In this document: one piece after another, positions 52,765 through 62,959 of the stretch | How the letters are laid out: the number at the start of each line of letters is the position of its first letter | How positions within the stretch are numbered: the stretch's first letter is position 1 | Assembly: GCF_002865605.1 (NCBI RefSeq) | Contig: NZ_CP025583.1 | Location: 1,468,501 to 1,532,500, forward strand | From: Paracoccus jeotgali | Lineage (GTDB): Bacteria > Pseudomonadota > Alphaproteobacteria > Rhodobacterales > Rhodobacteraceae | Direction of reading: 5' to 3' | Length of the DNA: 64,000 nucleotides | Made by a program: the position numbers and the translations under genes | The notes under the pieces: model-generated | The model's input: the letters and a program-made list of their open reading frames with translations, nothing else | What the model was told of the DNA's origin: nothing | Databases searched by the model: none

Positions 52765-53535
52765 ATGACCGAGGACTCGATCCTGTTCGACCGCAAGGGG
52801 GCGGTCGCGACCATCACCCTGAACCGCCCCGCCCGCCGCAACGCCATCGACGCGGCCACCGGCGACGAGTTGCGGCAGGCGGTCGAACGCTTCGCCACCG
52901 ACCCCGATCTGCGCGTCGCCATCCTCGCCGCGACCGGGCCGGTCTTCTGCGCCGGCATGGACCTGAAGGCCTTTGTCGAGGGCGAGGCCGAAGAGATCCT
53001 CTTCGGCGAGGGCCGGCTGGGCGGTTTTGTCAGCCGCGTGGTCCCGAAGCCAATGATCGCCGCGGTCCAGGGCCCGGCCCTCGCCGGCGGGTTCGAGCTT
53101 GTGCTGGCCTGCGACCTGGTGGTTGCGTCCCGCGACGCGCGTTTCGGCCTGCCGGAAGCTCGTATCGGCCTTGTCGCCGGCGCGGGCGGCGCGTTCCGCC
53201 TGGGGCAGATGCTGCCGCGCGCGCTGGCGACCGAGATGCTGCTGACCGGCGCGCCGATCAGCGCCGAGCAGGCGCAGGCGCATGGGCTGGTGAGCCGGCT
53301 GACCGACGCCGATCCGCTGCCCGAGGCGATGGAGCTGGCGCAGCAGATCGCCGCCAACGCGCCCCTCTCGCTTGCCGCGAGCCTCGAGCTGTCGCGCGCC
53401 GCCAGCCGGCTACATGACGAGGGCTGTTGGGCGCTGAACGATCGCCTGCTGCGGCGGCTGGTCGACAGCCGCGACGCCGTCGAGGGTGCGCGCGCCTTTG
53501 CCGAGCGCCGCGCGCCGGTCTGGCAGGGCGATTAA
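52765..53535 (+). CDS. Enoyl-CoA hydratase/isomerase family protein
   Basis: Crotonase-fold protein of 256 residues. The oxyanion-hole segments are FCAGMDLKAF and GPALAGGFELVLACDL. The two hydratase glutamates are both present, in GGFEL and in GLPEARIGLVAGAGG. A hydratase reaction is therefore plausible, though close crotonases also act as isomerases or hydrolases. It is coupled to the acyl-CoA synthetase gene. It converges with ribD, four bases apart. Confidence 0.9.
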   Translation: MTEDSILFDRKGAVATITLNRPARRNAIDAATGDELRQAVERFATDPDLRVAILAATGPVFCAGMDLKAFVEGEAEEILFGEGRLGGFVSRVVPKPMIAAVQGPALAGGFELVLACDLVVASRDARFGLPEARIGLVAGAGGAFRLGQMLPRALATEMLLTGAPISAEQAQAHGLVSRLTDADPLPEAMELAQQIAANAPLSLAASLELSRAASRLHDEGCWALNDRLLRRLVDSRDAVEGARAFAERRAPVWQGD

Positions 53536-53538
53536 CCC

Positions 53539-54549
53539 CTAGCCGCCGTCGCGCGACCAGATCTGGCACAGATCCGGCCCGACCCGAAACGCCCGCCTGA
53601 ACTGCAGCCGGGGCCCCTGCGCAAGACCTGTCAGCCCAAGCGCCGCTACCGCCGCGGCCCCGTCGCCGCCCAGCACCATGCCGGCGCTGTAGATCACCAG
53701 ATCATCGACCAGATCCGCCGCCAGCAGCTGCGCCGCCAACCCGCCGCCGCCCTCGCAGAGCACGCGGGTGATCCCGTGCGCGGCGAGATCGCGCAGGATG
53801 TCCTGAACCGGGCCGGAGGCGCGCAAGATCGGCCCGAAATCCTCCCCCTCCGGCGGCAGATCGGGCAACTCGCCGCTCGAGACGATCACCCGCACCGGCT
53901 GACGACGTGGTCCGAAACCGCGCACATTCAGCGAGGGGCGATCGGCCCGCGCTGTTCCCCCGCCCACCATGATTGCATCATGCCGCAGCCTGAGCAGATG
54001 GGTATGCTGTCTCGCGGCCGGGCCAGTGATCCACTGGCTTTCGCCGCTCGCGGTGGCGATCCGACCGTCGAGGCTGCAGGCAAGCTTCAGCGTCACCATC
54101 GGCCGCGCCTCTGTCACCCGCAGCAGGAAACCGCGCTGCAGATGCCGCGCCTCTGCCGACAGCACATCCTCGGTCACCTCGATCCCCGCCGCCCGCAGCA
54201 TCGCGTGACCCTGCCCGGCGGTGCGCGGGTCGGGATCAGTCAGCGCGGTGACCACGCGGGCCACACCGGCCTTGATCAGCGCATTCGCGCAAGGCGGGGT
54301 GCGCCCCTCATGCGCGCAAGGCTCCAGCGTGACATAAGCGGTGGCGCCACGAGCCGCCTCCCCGGCCTGATCCAGCGCCATCCGCTCGGCATGGGGCCGA
54401 CCGCCCGTCTGCGTCCAGCCGCGCCCGACGATCCGTCCATCCCTGACCAGCACGCTGCCCACCGCGGGGTTCGGCCAGACATTGCCCAGCCCACGCTGCG
54501 CCAACCGCAACGCGTGCGCCATATGGCGCCGGTCCTGCGGCTCACTCAC
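53539..54549 (-). CDS. ribD: Bifunctional riboflavin deaminase/reductase RibD
   Basis: Two-domain enzyme of riboflavin synthesis, 336 residues. The N-terminal deaminase has the zinc motif [11 protein letters not shown] and [18 protein letters not shown]. The C-terminal NADPH reductase begins near residue 150 ([20 protein letters not shown]) and has [17 protein letters not shown] and [12 protein letters not shown]. It overlaps nrdR by four bases. nrdR-ribD order is common in bacteria. Confidence 0.95.
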   Translation of the reverse strand: MSEPQDRRHMAHALRLAQRGLGNVWPNPAVGSVLVRDGRIVGRGWTQTGGRPHAERMALDQAGEAARGATAYVTLEPCAHEGRTPPCANALIKAGVARVVTALTDPDPRTAGQGHAMLRAAGIEVTEDVLSAEARHLQRGFLLRVTEARPMVTLKLACSLDGRIATASGESQWITGPAARQHTHLLRLRHDAIMVGGGTARADRPSLNVRGFGPRRQPVRVIVSSGELPDLPPEGEDFGPILRASGPVQDILRDLAAHGITRVLCEGGGGLAAQLLAADLVDDLVIYSAGMVLGGDGAAAVAALGLTGLAQGPRLQFRRAFRVGPDLCQIWSRDGG

Positions 54550-55013
54550 GCCGTATCAGGTCCCGGAGGGCGCAGTTCGGAAACGAACTTGTCAAAATCC
54601 CCGGCATCCTGAAAATTCTTGTAGACGCTGGCGAAGCGGACATAGGCGACATTGTCGATCCGCGCCAAGGTCTCCATCACGATCTCGCCGATCACCTTTG
54701 AAGGGATGTCGGTCTCGCCCATGCTTTCGAGCCTGCGAACGATACCCGAGATGATCTGATCGATCCGCTCGGCGTCGATGGGGCGTTTCTGCATGGCGAT
54801 GCGGATCGAGCGGGCCATCTTGTCGCGGTCAAAATCCTCGCGCCGGCCATTGGTCTTGACCACGACCAGATCGCGCAATTGAACGCGCTCGTAGGTGGTA
54901 AAGCGGCCGCTGCATCCGGGGCAGAACCGGCGACGCCGGATGGCGGCGTTTTCCTCGGCCGGGCGAGAATCCTTGACCTGCGTATCGGCGTTTCCGCAAA
55001 ACGGACAGCGCAT
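54546..55013 (-). CDS. nrdR: Transcriptional repressor NrdR
   Basis: ATP/dATP-sensing repressor of ribonucleotide reductase genes, 155 residues. The zinc ribbon uses C3, C6, C31 and C34 ([18 protein letters not shown] and [15 protein letters not shown]). The ATP-cone domain follows ([20 protein letters not shown]). I used the ATG at 55013, the conserved start; the frame runs on to 55073. No NrdR box was looked for with certainty upstream. Confidence 0.96.
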   Translation of the reverse strand: MRCPFCGNADTQVKDSRPAEENAAIRRRRFCPGCSGRFTTYERVQLRDLVVVKTNGRREDFDRDKMARSIRIAMQKRPIDAERIDQIISGIVRRLESMGETDIPSKVIGEIVMETLARIDNVAYVRFASVYKNFQDAGDFDKFVSELRPPGPDTA

Positions 55014-55141
55014 TGCCCAACCCCTATGTCGTCGCGATGGCCCAGTTATCCACAAGAGAGGGACAATTCGCAACAGTCATTGTGGAATCGCCCTCGCCTC
55101 GCACCAGATACAGGCGCAGCACGCGGGGCGCTGGCAACCAG

Positions 55142-56650
55142 TCACTCGGCCGCGTCCCGTCCCGTGGGCTCCACCTCTCGCGCCTCATCCTCCTGTACGC
55201 CCGCCTCAGCCGGCCCCGGCAAGGCCGCGGCCTCGAAATCGGCCTCGCGATCATGGTCCATCTGGATGCGCTTGGTGGCGCGGGCGCCCAGTTCTTGCAG
55301 CATCTGCACCTGACGGATGACGTTGCCATTGCCCCGAGAGAGGCGGTCGACGGCCTGCCGGTGCGCGTCGCTGGCGCGATTGATTGCGACGCCGACATTG
55401 TCGAGCGACTCGATGAAGCCGGCCATCTTATCGTAAAGTAGCCCCGCCCGCCGGGCGATTTCCAGCGCGTTGGACTCGCGGCGCTCGACCGTCCAGACAT
55501 GTTCGACGGTGCGCAGGGTCAGCATCAGCGTTGTCGGCGTCGTCAGCCCGACGCGGCGGTCCATGGCGAAGCTGGCGAGTTCCGGATCGAAGCGCATCGC
55601 CTCGGAAAAGGCGCCTTCGATGGGGATGAACATCAGCACGTAATCGACCGCGCCCTCGGCCAGTTGGTCATAGCCCTTGCCCGAGAGGGTGGTGATATGC
55701 GCGCGCATGGCCTCGACATGGCGCTTCATCGCGGCGCTGCGGGCGATGTCGTCCTCGGCGTTCACCGCCTGCTCATAGGCGTTCAGCGACACCTTGCTGT
55801 CGACGACCAGCAGCTTTTTCTGCGGCATCCGGACGATCACGTCCGGGCGCCATGTCTTGCCGTCTTCGTCCGTCCAGCTGGTCTGCACATCGTAATGGAT
55901 CGACCGCTCGAGGCCGGATTCCTCCAGAATCCGTTCCAAGATCATCTCGCCCCAGGCGCCCTGCTTCTGCTTGTCGCCCTTCAGCGCGCGGGTCAGGGCG
56001 CTGGCCTCGTTGCCGATATTGGCGATCTGGTCGCGCAGCCTTGCACCCTCTTCGTCGAGGATACGGTTGCGGTCGCGCAGCTCTCGCTGGAAATGCTGGA
56101 CCTGTTCTCGGAAAGGGGTCAGCAGCGCGTTCAGCTGCTCGCCATGCGTTTTCTGCATGTCCGCGCCCTGAACCCGCAGCGTCTCATTCGCCATCAGGCG
56201 GAAATGGCCGGTCATCTCCTCGCGCAATTCGCGCAGCTGGGCCAGATCATGCGCCGCGCGCTCCTGATCCTTTTCTGCCGCCAGACGAACGCTCGCCAGA
56301 TCGCGTTCCAGAGTCGAGACCTGATTGCGGCTCTGGTGCAGCGCGTCGGTCAGCGAATCGCGTTCCTCGGCCAGTTCCGCCAGCCGAGCCTCGCGCGCCT
56401 CAAGCCGGGCGAGAGATTTTTCCAGTTGCAGCGACAATTCGCGGTGCTCTGATTGCAGGACGTCGTGACGCGAGGACAGATCCTCGGCCAGTTGCACCTG
56501 CCGGGCTAGCGTCTCATCCCGATGCCCCAGATCGCGCGTGGCGCCATCATGCGCCATGCGCAGATCCGCCAGCGCCCGCTGCGAGCGCCACAACAGCGCC
56601 GCCAGCACCAACACCAGCCCGATGGCGAGCCAGATCGCCGGTTCGGCCAT
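55142..56650 (-). CDS. rmuC: DNA recombination protein RmuC
   Basis: A 502-residue protein with an N-terminal membrane anchor (IWLAIGLVLVLAALLW), a long coiled coil over about residues 20-170, and a C-terminal RmuC nuclease-like domain (GAWGEMILERILEESGLE, then LLVVDSKVSLNAYEQA with the PD-(D/E)xK-like Lys). RmuC limits inversion of short repeats and rearrangements. The ATG at 56650 has CAGGA six bases upstream and is favoured over those at 56656 and 56680. It ends with an acidic tail. Confidence 0.93.
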   Translation of the reverse strand: MAEPAIWLAIGLVLVLAALLWRSQRALADLRMAHDGATRDLGHRDETLARQVQLAEDLSSRHDVLQSEHRELSLQLEKSLARLEAREARLAELAEERDSLTDALHQSRNQVSTLERDLASVRLAAEKDQERAAHDLAQLRELREEMTGHFRLMANETLRVQGADMQKTHGEQLNALLTPFREQVQHFQRELRDRNRILDEEGARLRDQIANIGNEASALTRALKGDKQKQGAWGEMILERILEESGLERSIHYDVQTSWTDEDGKTWRPDVIVRMPQKKLLVVDSKVSLNAYEQAVNAEDDIARSAAMKRHVEAMRAHITTLSGKGYDQLAEGAVDYVLMFIPIEGAFSEAMRFDPELASFAMDRRVGLTTPTTLMLTLRTVEHVWTVERRESNALEIARRAGLLYDKMAGFIESLDNVGVAINRASDAHRQAVDRLSRGNGNVIRQVQMLQELGARATKRIQMDHDREADFEAAALPGPAEAGVQEDEAREVEPTGRDAAE

Positions 56651-56759
56651 GATCATTCCTGACAAACCGTCACCCCACATGTTCCGCTTTTGTGCCTAGC
56701 CCATGCCGCAGGGCACGGCAAGCATCAAGCCACCGCAGGGTTAATGCCGGGTTACCGGC

Positions 56760-57161
56760 CTAGGCCGCGCGGGCGAGCAGGAAGCGCTGCAGGCTCTGGG
56801 CATAGGCGGTGACGTCGCGGGAGTTCGCGTCGTCCTTGGCAAGCCATTCGAACAGCGGCGCCGTCCGGCCCTGCGAGAACCCCATCGACCACGACGGAAA
56901 TTTTCGTGCGGCGACAGGGCCTTGGCCCAGGATGGTAATGTCTCGGTGGCGCGTGTCGGCCAGGATCGAGGCAATGACCGGGTCCAGCAGTTCCGGCGCC
57001 CCCTCGATCCATTGCAGGAACATGCCGTCTTCTGCGTGCAGAAACCCGGTCAGGCCCGCCTCGCCGTTTCTCTGGCGCGCAACCGAAAGGATGTCGTCGC
57101 AATCGCGGTCGAACGCATCGAGCCGGCCGGAACTGCGGTAAAACAAATGGGCAAGTTGCAT
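56760..57161 (-). CDS. Short BLUF-domain blue-light sensor
   Basis: Flavin photoreceptor of 133 residues with nothing beyond the BLUF core and its C-terminal helices, like cyanobacterial PixD. The photocycle residues are all present at PixD-like positions: Tyr8 (LFYRSS), Asn32 (RQRNGEAGLTGFL), Gln50 (GMFLQWIEGAP), and Trp91 and Met93 (FPSWSMGF). So light-driven hydrogen-bond switching at FAD is expected. Any output must come from a partner protein, which I cannot name. Its ATG has no clear ribosome binding site, and the rpoD terminator lies only about 11 bases upstream. It sits between rpoD and rmuC, all on the minus strand. Confidence 0.9.
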   Translation of the reverse strand: MQLAHLFYRSSGRLDAFDRDCDDILSVARQRNGEAGLTGFLHAEDGMFLQWIEGAPELLDPVIASILADTRHRDITILGQGPVAARKFPSWSMGFSQGRTAPLFEWLAKDDANSRDVTAYAQSLQRFLLARAA

Positions 57162-57171
57162 GAATCACACT

Positions 57172-57207
57172 AAAAAAATGGCCAGACAAGGCTAGGACCC
57201 GCTGGCC
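57172..57207 (-). terminator. Terminator after rpoD
   Basis: Reading leftward, GGCCAG (57207-57202) pairs with CTGGCC (57185-57180) across a 16-base loop, then a run of seven T (57178-57172). The stem is short but the T run is strong. It lies 45 bases after the rpoD stop. Confidence 0.6.
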
Positions 57208-57252
57208 GTGCGGCGCAAGCAAAAACTCGCGCCGGTTGATAAACAGCAACTT

Positions 57253-59214
<1,962 letters not shown>

Positions 59215-59234
59215 GGTCATCCTGTCGTCAAAGT

Positions 59235-59253
59235 GATTCGGGGGTGCCGAATC
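59235..59253. promoter_or_regulatory. Palindrome with two GANTC sites at the rpoD start region
   Basis: GATTCGG (59235-59241), GGGTG loop, CCGAATC (59247-59253). It overlaps the expected transcription start of the sigma32-like promoter. It repeats the palindrome at 59321-59339 with four more central bases. GATTC and GAATC are both CcrM-type GANTC sites. Confidence 0.55.
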
Positions 59254-59282
59254 AGATGGGGATGCGAGGTGTTTTAGACAAG
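59254..59282 (-). promoter_or_regulatory. Sigma32-like heat-shock promoter for rpoD
   Basis: Read leftward, CTTGTCT (59282-59276), a 14-base spacer and CCCCATCT (59261-59254) match the classical sigma32 layout CTTGaaa-N13-17-CCCCATnT closely. It would start RNA near 59247, about 33 bases ahead of the rpoD ATG. E. coli rpoD also has a heat-shock promoter, within dnaG. Confidence 0.6.
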
Positions 59283-59320
59283 ATGCGGCGCGGTTGATAG
59301 GTCGCCCCACATATGAACAG

Positions 59321-59339
59321 GTGATTCGGGCCGAATCAC
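59321..59339. promoter_or_regulatory. Perfect palindrome over the dnaG stop codon
   Basis: GTGATTCGGGCCGAATCAC is palindromic with one central base. It covers the last codons and stop (59336-59338) of dnaG. It holds two GANTC sites and shares GTGATTCGGG and GCCGAATCA with the repeat at 59234-59254. Confidence 0.55.
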
Positions 59340-61249
59340 CCCTGCCCCTCGCCCGATCGCGGCCGGCGTTTGGTGCCGGCATAGGCGGCCAGCCGGGCCG
59401 ACAGGGCGTCGCGATCCTCGTCCAGATCGGCGCTGTCGGCAAGTTCGGGATGTTCGGCGCGGTGGCGCGCCCGCGCCGATTCGCCCATGCGCCAGGTCAG
59501 CCCCTCATCGACAAGCCCTTGAATCTCGGCCTCGGCGCGCAGCAATTCCGACAGCGCGGCCCGGCGGGCCTCGATCTTGTCCAGCAGATTGACCAGCACG
59601 GCGGCGGCCCGGTCCAGTTCCACCGGCGCCCGGATCAGCGGCGAGGCGCGGACATAGGCATCGCCCATGATGCGCTGCAACGCCTGCTGGCCATCGGTGC
59701 TTTCCGTGCCGGCCAGCAGATCGTGACACAGCGCCGCACGCGCCGGGTCCTGCGGCGCCAGCAGTTCCAGCCGCGATTCGACCCGCGCCGCAAGTCCCGG
59801 ATAGGTCGCGCACAGCGCCAGCACCATCGCCTCCATCGTCGATTCGGCGGCGTCCTGCTGGCCAAGGGCGGTGGCGCGGGTCTGGGCCAGAACCGGCGGC
59901 GTGCCAAAGCTGACGCCGCGCCGCCGCTCGCCGGGGCTGGGGGTCAGGCGGCCGGCGCCGCGCCTGCCGCCGAACAGCGCGTGGCGGCGTTCCTTCAGCG
60001 TCGCCGTATAGTGGTTGCGCGTGGCCTCGTCCGGGATCACCGCGATGGCCTTGCGCAGGCTCGCATCCAGCCCCGCGCGGCGTTCGGGGCTGTCGAAATC
60101 GCGGCCCTCGGTCTCGCGCTGCCACAGCAGATCGACCAGAGGGCGGGCCTCGTCCAGCAGGGTCTGAATGGCCGCGGGGCCGCGCGCGCGCAGCAGGTCG
60201 TCGGGGTCCTGCCCCGCCGGCAGCAGCGCGAACCGCAGCGCCTGCCCCGGCCCGGTCATCGGCAGCGCCAGATCGATCAGCCGCAGCGCCGCGCGCTGAC
60301 CGGCGCTGTCGCCGTCCAGCATGATCACCGGCTCGGGCGAGATGCGCCACATCAGGCGCAGCTGATCCTGCGTGATTGCGGTGCCGAGGGGCGCCACCGC
60401 GCCGCCGAACCCCGCAAGCGCCAAGGCGATGACGTCCATATAGCCTTCGGCGACGATCAGCGGCGCGCCCTTGGCCACCGCCGCCCGCGCCGGGCCGACA
60501 TGGTAGAGGCTGCGGCCCTTGTCGAAGAGCGGCGTTTCCGGGCTGTTGAGGTATTTGGCCCGCGCATTCGGGTCCATCGCCCGCCCGCCAAAAGCAATCG
60601 CCCGGCCGCGCGCGTCGCGGATGGGAAAGATGATGCGGCCGCGGAACCGGTCAAAGGGCGCGCCGCCGTCATCGGGCCGCGCGGCCAGCCCGGCCTCGAC
60701 GATCGTCTCGGGCGGGATGCCCTTTTCGCGCAAGGCGGTGAACAGCCCTTGGCGGCTGTCGGGGGCAAAGCCGATCTCGAACCGCTCGATGGCCTTGGCG
60801 TCCAGCCCGCGCCCGGTCAGATAGTCGCGCGCCGCCGCCCCCTGCCCGGTGCCCAGTTGCAGGCGATAATGCCGCGTCGCGGCCTCCATCGCGTCGGCCA
60901 GCGTGGCGCGGCGGTCGGCGCGGCGGGCCTCGGCCGGGTCGCGGTCGGGCATCGCCATCCCCGCCTCGGCGGCGAGGACCTTGACCGCCTCGATGAAATC
61001 CAGCCCCTCGGCCTCGCGCAGGAATCCCACCGCGTCGCCCTTGGCGTGGCAGCCGAAGCAATAGAAAAAGCCCTTCTGGTCATCGACGTGAAAGGACGCG
61101 GTCTTTTCGCCGTGAAACGGACACGGCGCCCACCAGTCGCCCTTGGCCTGATTCGAGCGCCGCAGATCCCATGTCACCTTGCGCCCGATGATGCGGCTGA
61201 TCGGCACCCGGGCACGCAATTCATCAAGGAAAGCAGGCGAGATCGACAT
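59336..61249 (-). CDS. dnaG: DNA primase
   Basis: Makes RNA primers for replication. The 637-residue protein has an N-terminal CHC2 zinc finger ([20 protein letters not shown] and [16 protein letters not shown]), a primase core and Toprim domain ([20 protein letters not shown] and [16 protein letters not shown]), and a helical C-terminal helicase-binding domain. It precedes rpoD as in the classical macromolecular synthesis operon; rpsU is not adjacent. Confidence 0.96.
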   Translation of the reverse strand: MSISPAFLDELRARVPISRIIGRKVTWDLRRSNQAKGDWWAPCPFHGEKTASFHVDDQKGFFYCFGCHAKGDAVGFLREAEGLDFIEAVKVLAAEAGMAMPDRDPAEARRADRRATLADAMEAATRHYRLQLGTGQGAAARDYLTGRGLDAKAIERFEIGFAPDSRQGLFTALREKGIPPETIVEAGLAARPDDGGAPFDRFRGRIIFPIRDARGRAIAFGGRAMDPNARAKYLNSPETPLFDKGRSLYHVGPARAAVAKGAPLIVAEGYMDVIALALAGFGGAVAPLGTAITQDQLRLMWRISPEPVIMLDGDSAGQRAALRLIDLALPMTGPGQALRFALLPAGQDPDDLLRARGPAAIQTLLDEARPLVDLLWQRETEGRDFDSPERRAGLDASLRKAIAVIPDEATRNHYTATLKERRHALFGGRRGAGRLTPSPGERRRGVSFGTPPVLAQTRATALGQQDAAESTMEAMVLALCATYPGLAARVESRLELLAPQDPARAALCHDLLAGTESTDGQQALQRIMGDAYVRASPLIRAPVELDRAAAVLVNLLDKIEARRAALSELLRAEAEIQGLVDEGLTWRMGESARARHRAEHPELADSADLDEDRDALSARLAAYAGTKRRPRSGEGQG

Positions 61250-61318
61250 CTGGAACCCGGACTGAAACTGACAGGAAGGCGCGGTGGCCGAAACGGCGAC
61301 ACCCGGACCGGCCGAAGC

Positions 61319-61903
61319 TTACGCCCCCACCGCCCCCCGGACAAGCGCACCGTAATGACGGTAGAGCGCCTGCCGATCCAGCCGCCCGCCCGAGCGATAC
61401 CAGTTCGTCACCCCGGTCAGCATCGCAATCAGCGCCATGGTCGCCAGCCGCGTGTCATCGACGCGCAGCACCCCGGCCGCGACCCCGTCATCCAGGATGT
61501 TCTGCAGCCCGTTTTCATATCGGCGACGCAGGGCGGCGATGCGGGCGTGGTTGTCGGGTGTCAGGCTGCGCAGCTCCATATAGGACAGGAACACCCCGTC
61601 GGCATGGTCGAGGCTGGTGTCGATGTGGAACCGCACAAAGGCATCCAGCCGCGCGGTGACGGCGGCGGCGGGATCGTCCTGCCAGCTTTCCAGCAGCAGC
61701 GTCATGTGATCGGACAGAAGATCGGCCAGCAGCGCCTGCTTGTCGGCGGTATAGGCATAGAGCGTGCCCGCCTGCACCCCCACCGCCTGCGCGATCTGGC
61801 GCATCGAGACGGCGGCATAGCCGTGCCGGGCGAACAGGCTGCGGGCCGCGTCGCGGATCAGCGGGCCGGTGATGTCGGCCCGCGATCCCTGCGTCCGCGC
61901 CAT
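61319..61903 (-). CDS. TetR/AcrR family transcriptional regulator
   Basis: A 194-residue regulator. The N-terminal helix-turn-helix lies at about residues 12-58 (IRDAARSLFARHGYAAVSMR, QIAQAVGVQAGTLYAYTADK). The rest is the helical ligand domain; its ligand is unknown. The ATG overlaps the hemC stop by one base (TGATG), so it is probably made from the hemC message. It might act on local genes or elsewhere. Confidence 0.9.
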   Translation of the reverse strand: MARTQGSRADITGPLIRDAARSLFARHGYAAVSMRQIAQAVGVQAGTLYAYTADKQALLADLLSDHMTLLLESWQDDPAAAVTARLDAFVRFHIDTSLDHADGVFLSYMELRSLTPDNHARIAALRRRYENGLQNILDDGVAAGVLRVDDTRLATMALIAMLTGVTNWYRSGGRLDRQALYRHYGALVRGAVGA

Positions 61904-62883
61904 CAGCGCGGGATTGGCGGAGAGCCGCGCCCCGCCGCGCTGCCGATCAGGTCAAAAAAGTCCTCGGGCGCCTGCGCGCGCAGCTCGGCAGCCAGATCGC
62001 GGCCCATCGCGGCCCCGTCATCCGCCGCGCCCTCGCGCGTGCCGCGAAACACGGCAGAGCCGTCGGGCAGCAGGATCTCGCCCCGCAGATGCAGGCGGCC
62101 GTCGCGCAGCAGCGCCAGCCCGGCGATGGGCGTCTCGCAGGACCCGTCCAGCCCGGCCAGGAACGCCCGCTCGGCCAGCAGCCGCAGCGTGGTGTCGGCA
62201 TCGTTGATCGCCGCCAGCAGCGTGGCCACGCGGTCATCGTCGCGCCGCCGCTCGATCCCGATGGCGCCTTGCGCCACGGCCGGCAGCATCTCTTCGGACG
62301 AGATCTCGCTGCGGGCCAGATCGACGCGGCCCAGCCGCACCAGCCCGGCCATGGCAAGGAAGGTCGCCTGCGCCACGCCCTCTTGCAGCTTCTTCATCCG
62401 CGTCTGCACATTGCCGCGGAACTCGACCAGTTGCAGATCGGGGCGGCGATGGGCCAGCTGCGCGCGCCGGCGCAGGCTGGAACTGCCGACCACCGCGCCC
62501 TGCGGCAGATCGGCGATGCTGGCGTGATGGGGGCTGACAAAGGCGTCACGGACGTCCTGACGCGGCAGATAGCAGTCGATCACCAGCCCGTCGGGCTGCA
62601 GCACCGGCATGTCCTTCATCGAATGGACGGCGATGTCGATGCCGCCGTCCAGCAGCGCATCCTCGATCTCGCGGGTGAACAGACCCTTGCCGCCGATCTC
62701 TTTCAGCGGGCGGTCGATGATGCGGTCGCCCGTGGTCTTGATCACGACGATCTCGAAGGCGTCGGCGGAGAGCCCGTGGGCCAGCATCAGCCGATCGCGG
62801 GTTTCATGGGCCTGCGCCAATGCCAGCGGCGATCCGCGCGTGCCGATTTTCAGGGTGTTTTCGGGGTCGGGCCAATGTGTCAT
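61903..62883 (-). CDS. hemC: Hydroxymethylbilane synthase
   Basis: Polymerises four porphobilinogen molecules to hydroxymethylbilane. The 326-residue protein starts MTHWPDPENTLKIGTRGSPL and shows KTTGDRIIDRPLKEIGGKGL, AVHSMKDMP, VVGSSSLRRRAQL and FRGNVQTRMKKL. The cofactor Cys is in LDGSCETPIAGLAL. The conserved start is 62883. It is divergent from hemE with a 76-base gap. Confidence 0.95.
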   Translation of the reverse strand: MTHWPDPENTLKIGTRGSPLALAQAHETRDRLMLAHGLSADAFEIVVIKTTGDRIIDRPLKEIGGKGLFTREIEDALLDGGIDIAVHSMKDMPVLQPDGLVIDCYLPRQDVRDAFVSPHHASIADLPQGAVVGSSSLRRRAQLAHRRPDLQLVEFRGNVQTRMKKLQEGVAQATFLAMAGLVRLGRVDLARSEISSEEMLPAVAQGAIGIERRRDDDRVATLLAAINDADTTLRLLAERAFLAGLDGSCETPIAGLALLRDGRLHLRGEILLPDGSAVFRGTREGAADDGAAMGRDLAAELRAQAPEDFFDLIGSAAGRGSPPIPR

Positions 62884-62959
62884 GGGCCAGCCATAGCCGC
62901 GGCGCCCCGCCTTGACAATGGCCCGCCCCCTGCGATGAAGGGCCGCAAAGGAGAGTGCG

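Noticed and set aside
59294..62527. 1077-codon plus-strand frame opposite dnaG, tetR and hemC
   Set aside because: It is an antisense shadow caused by high GC; no domain is recognisable.
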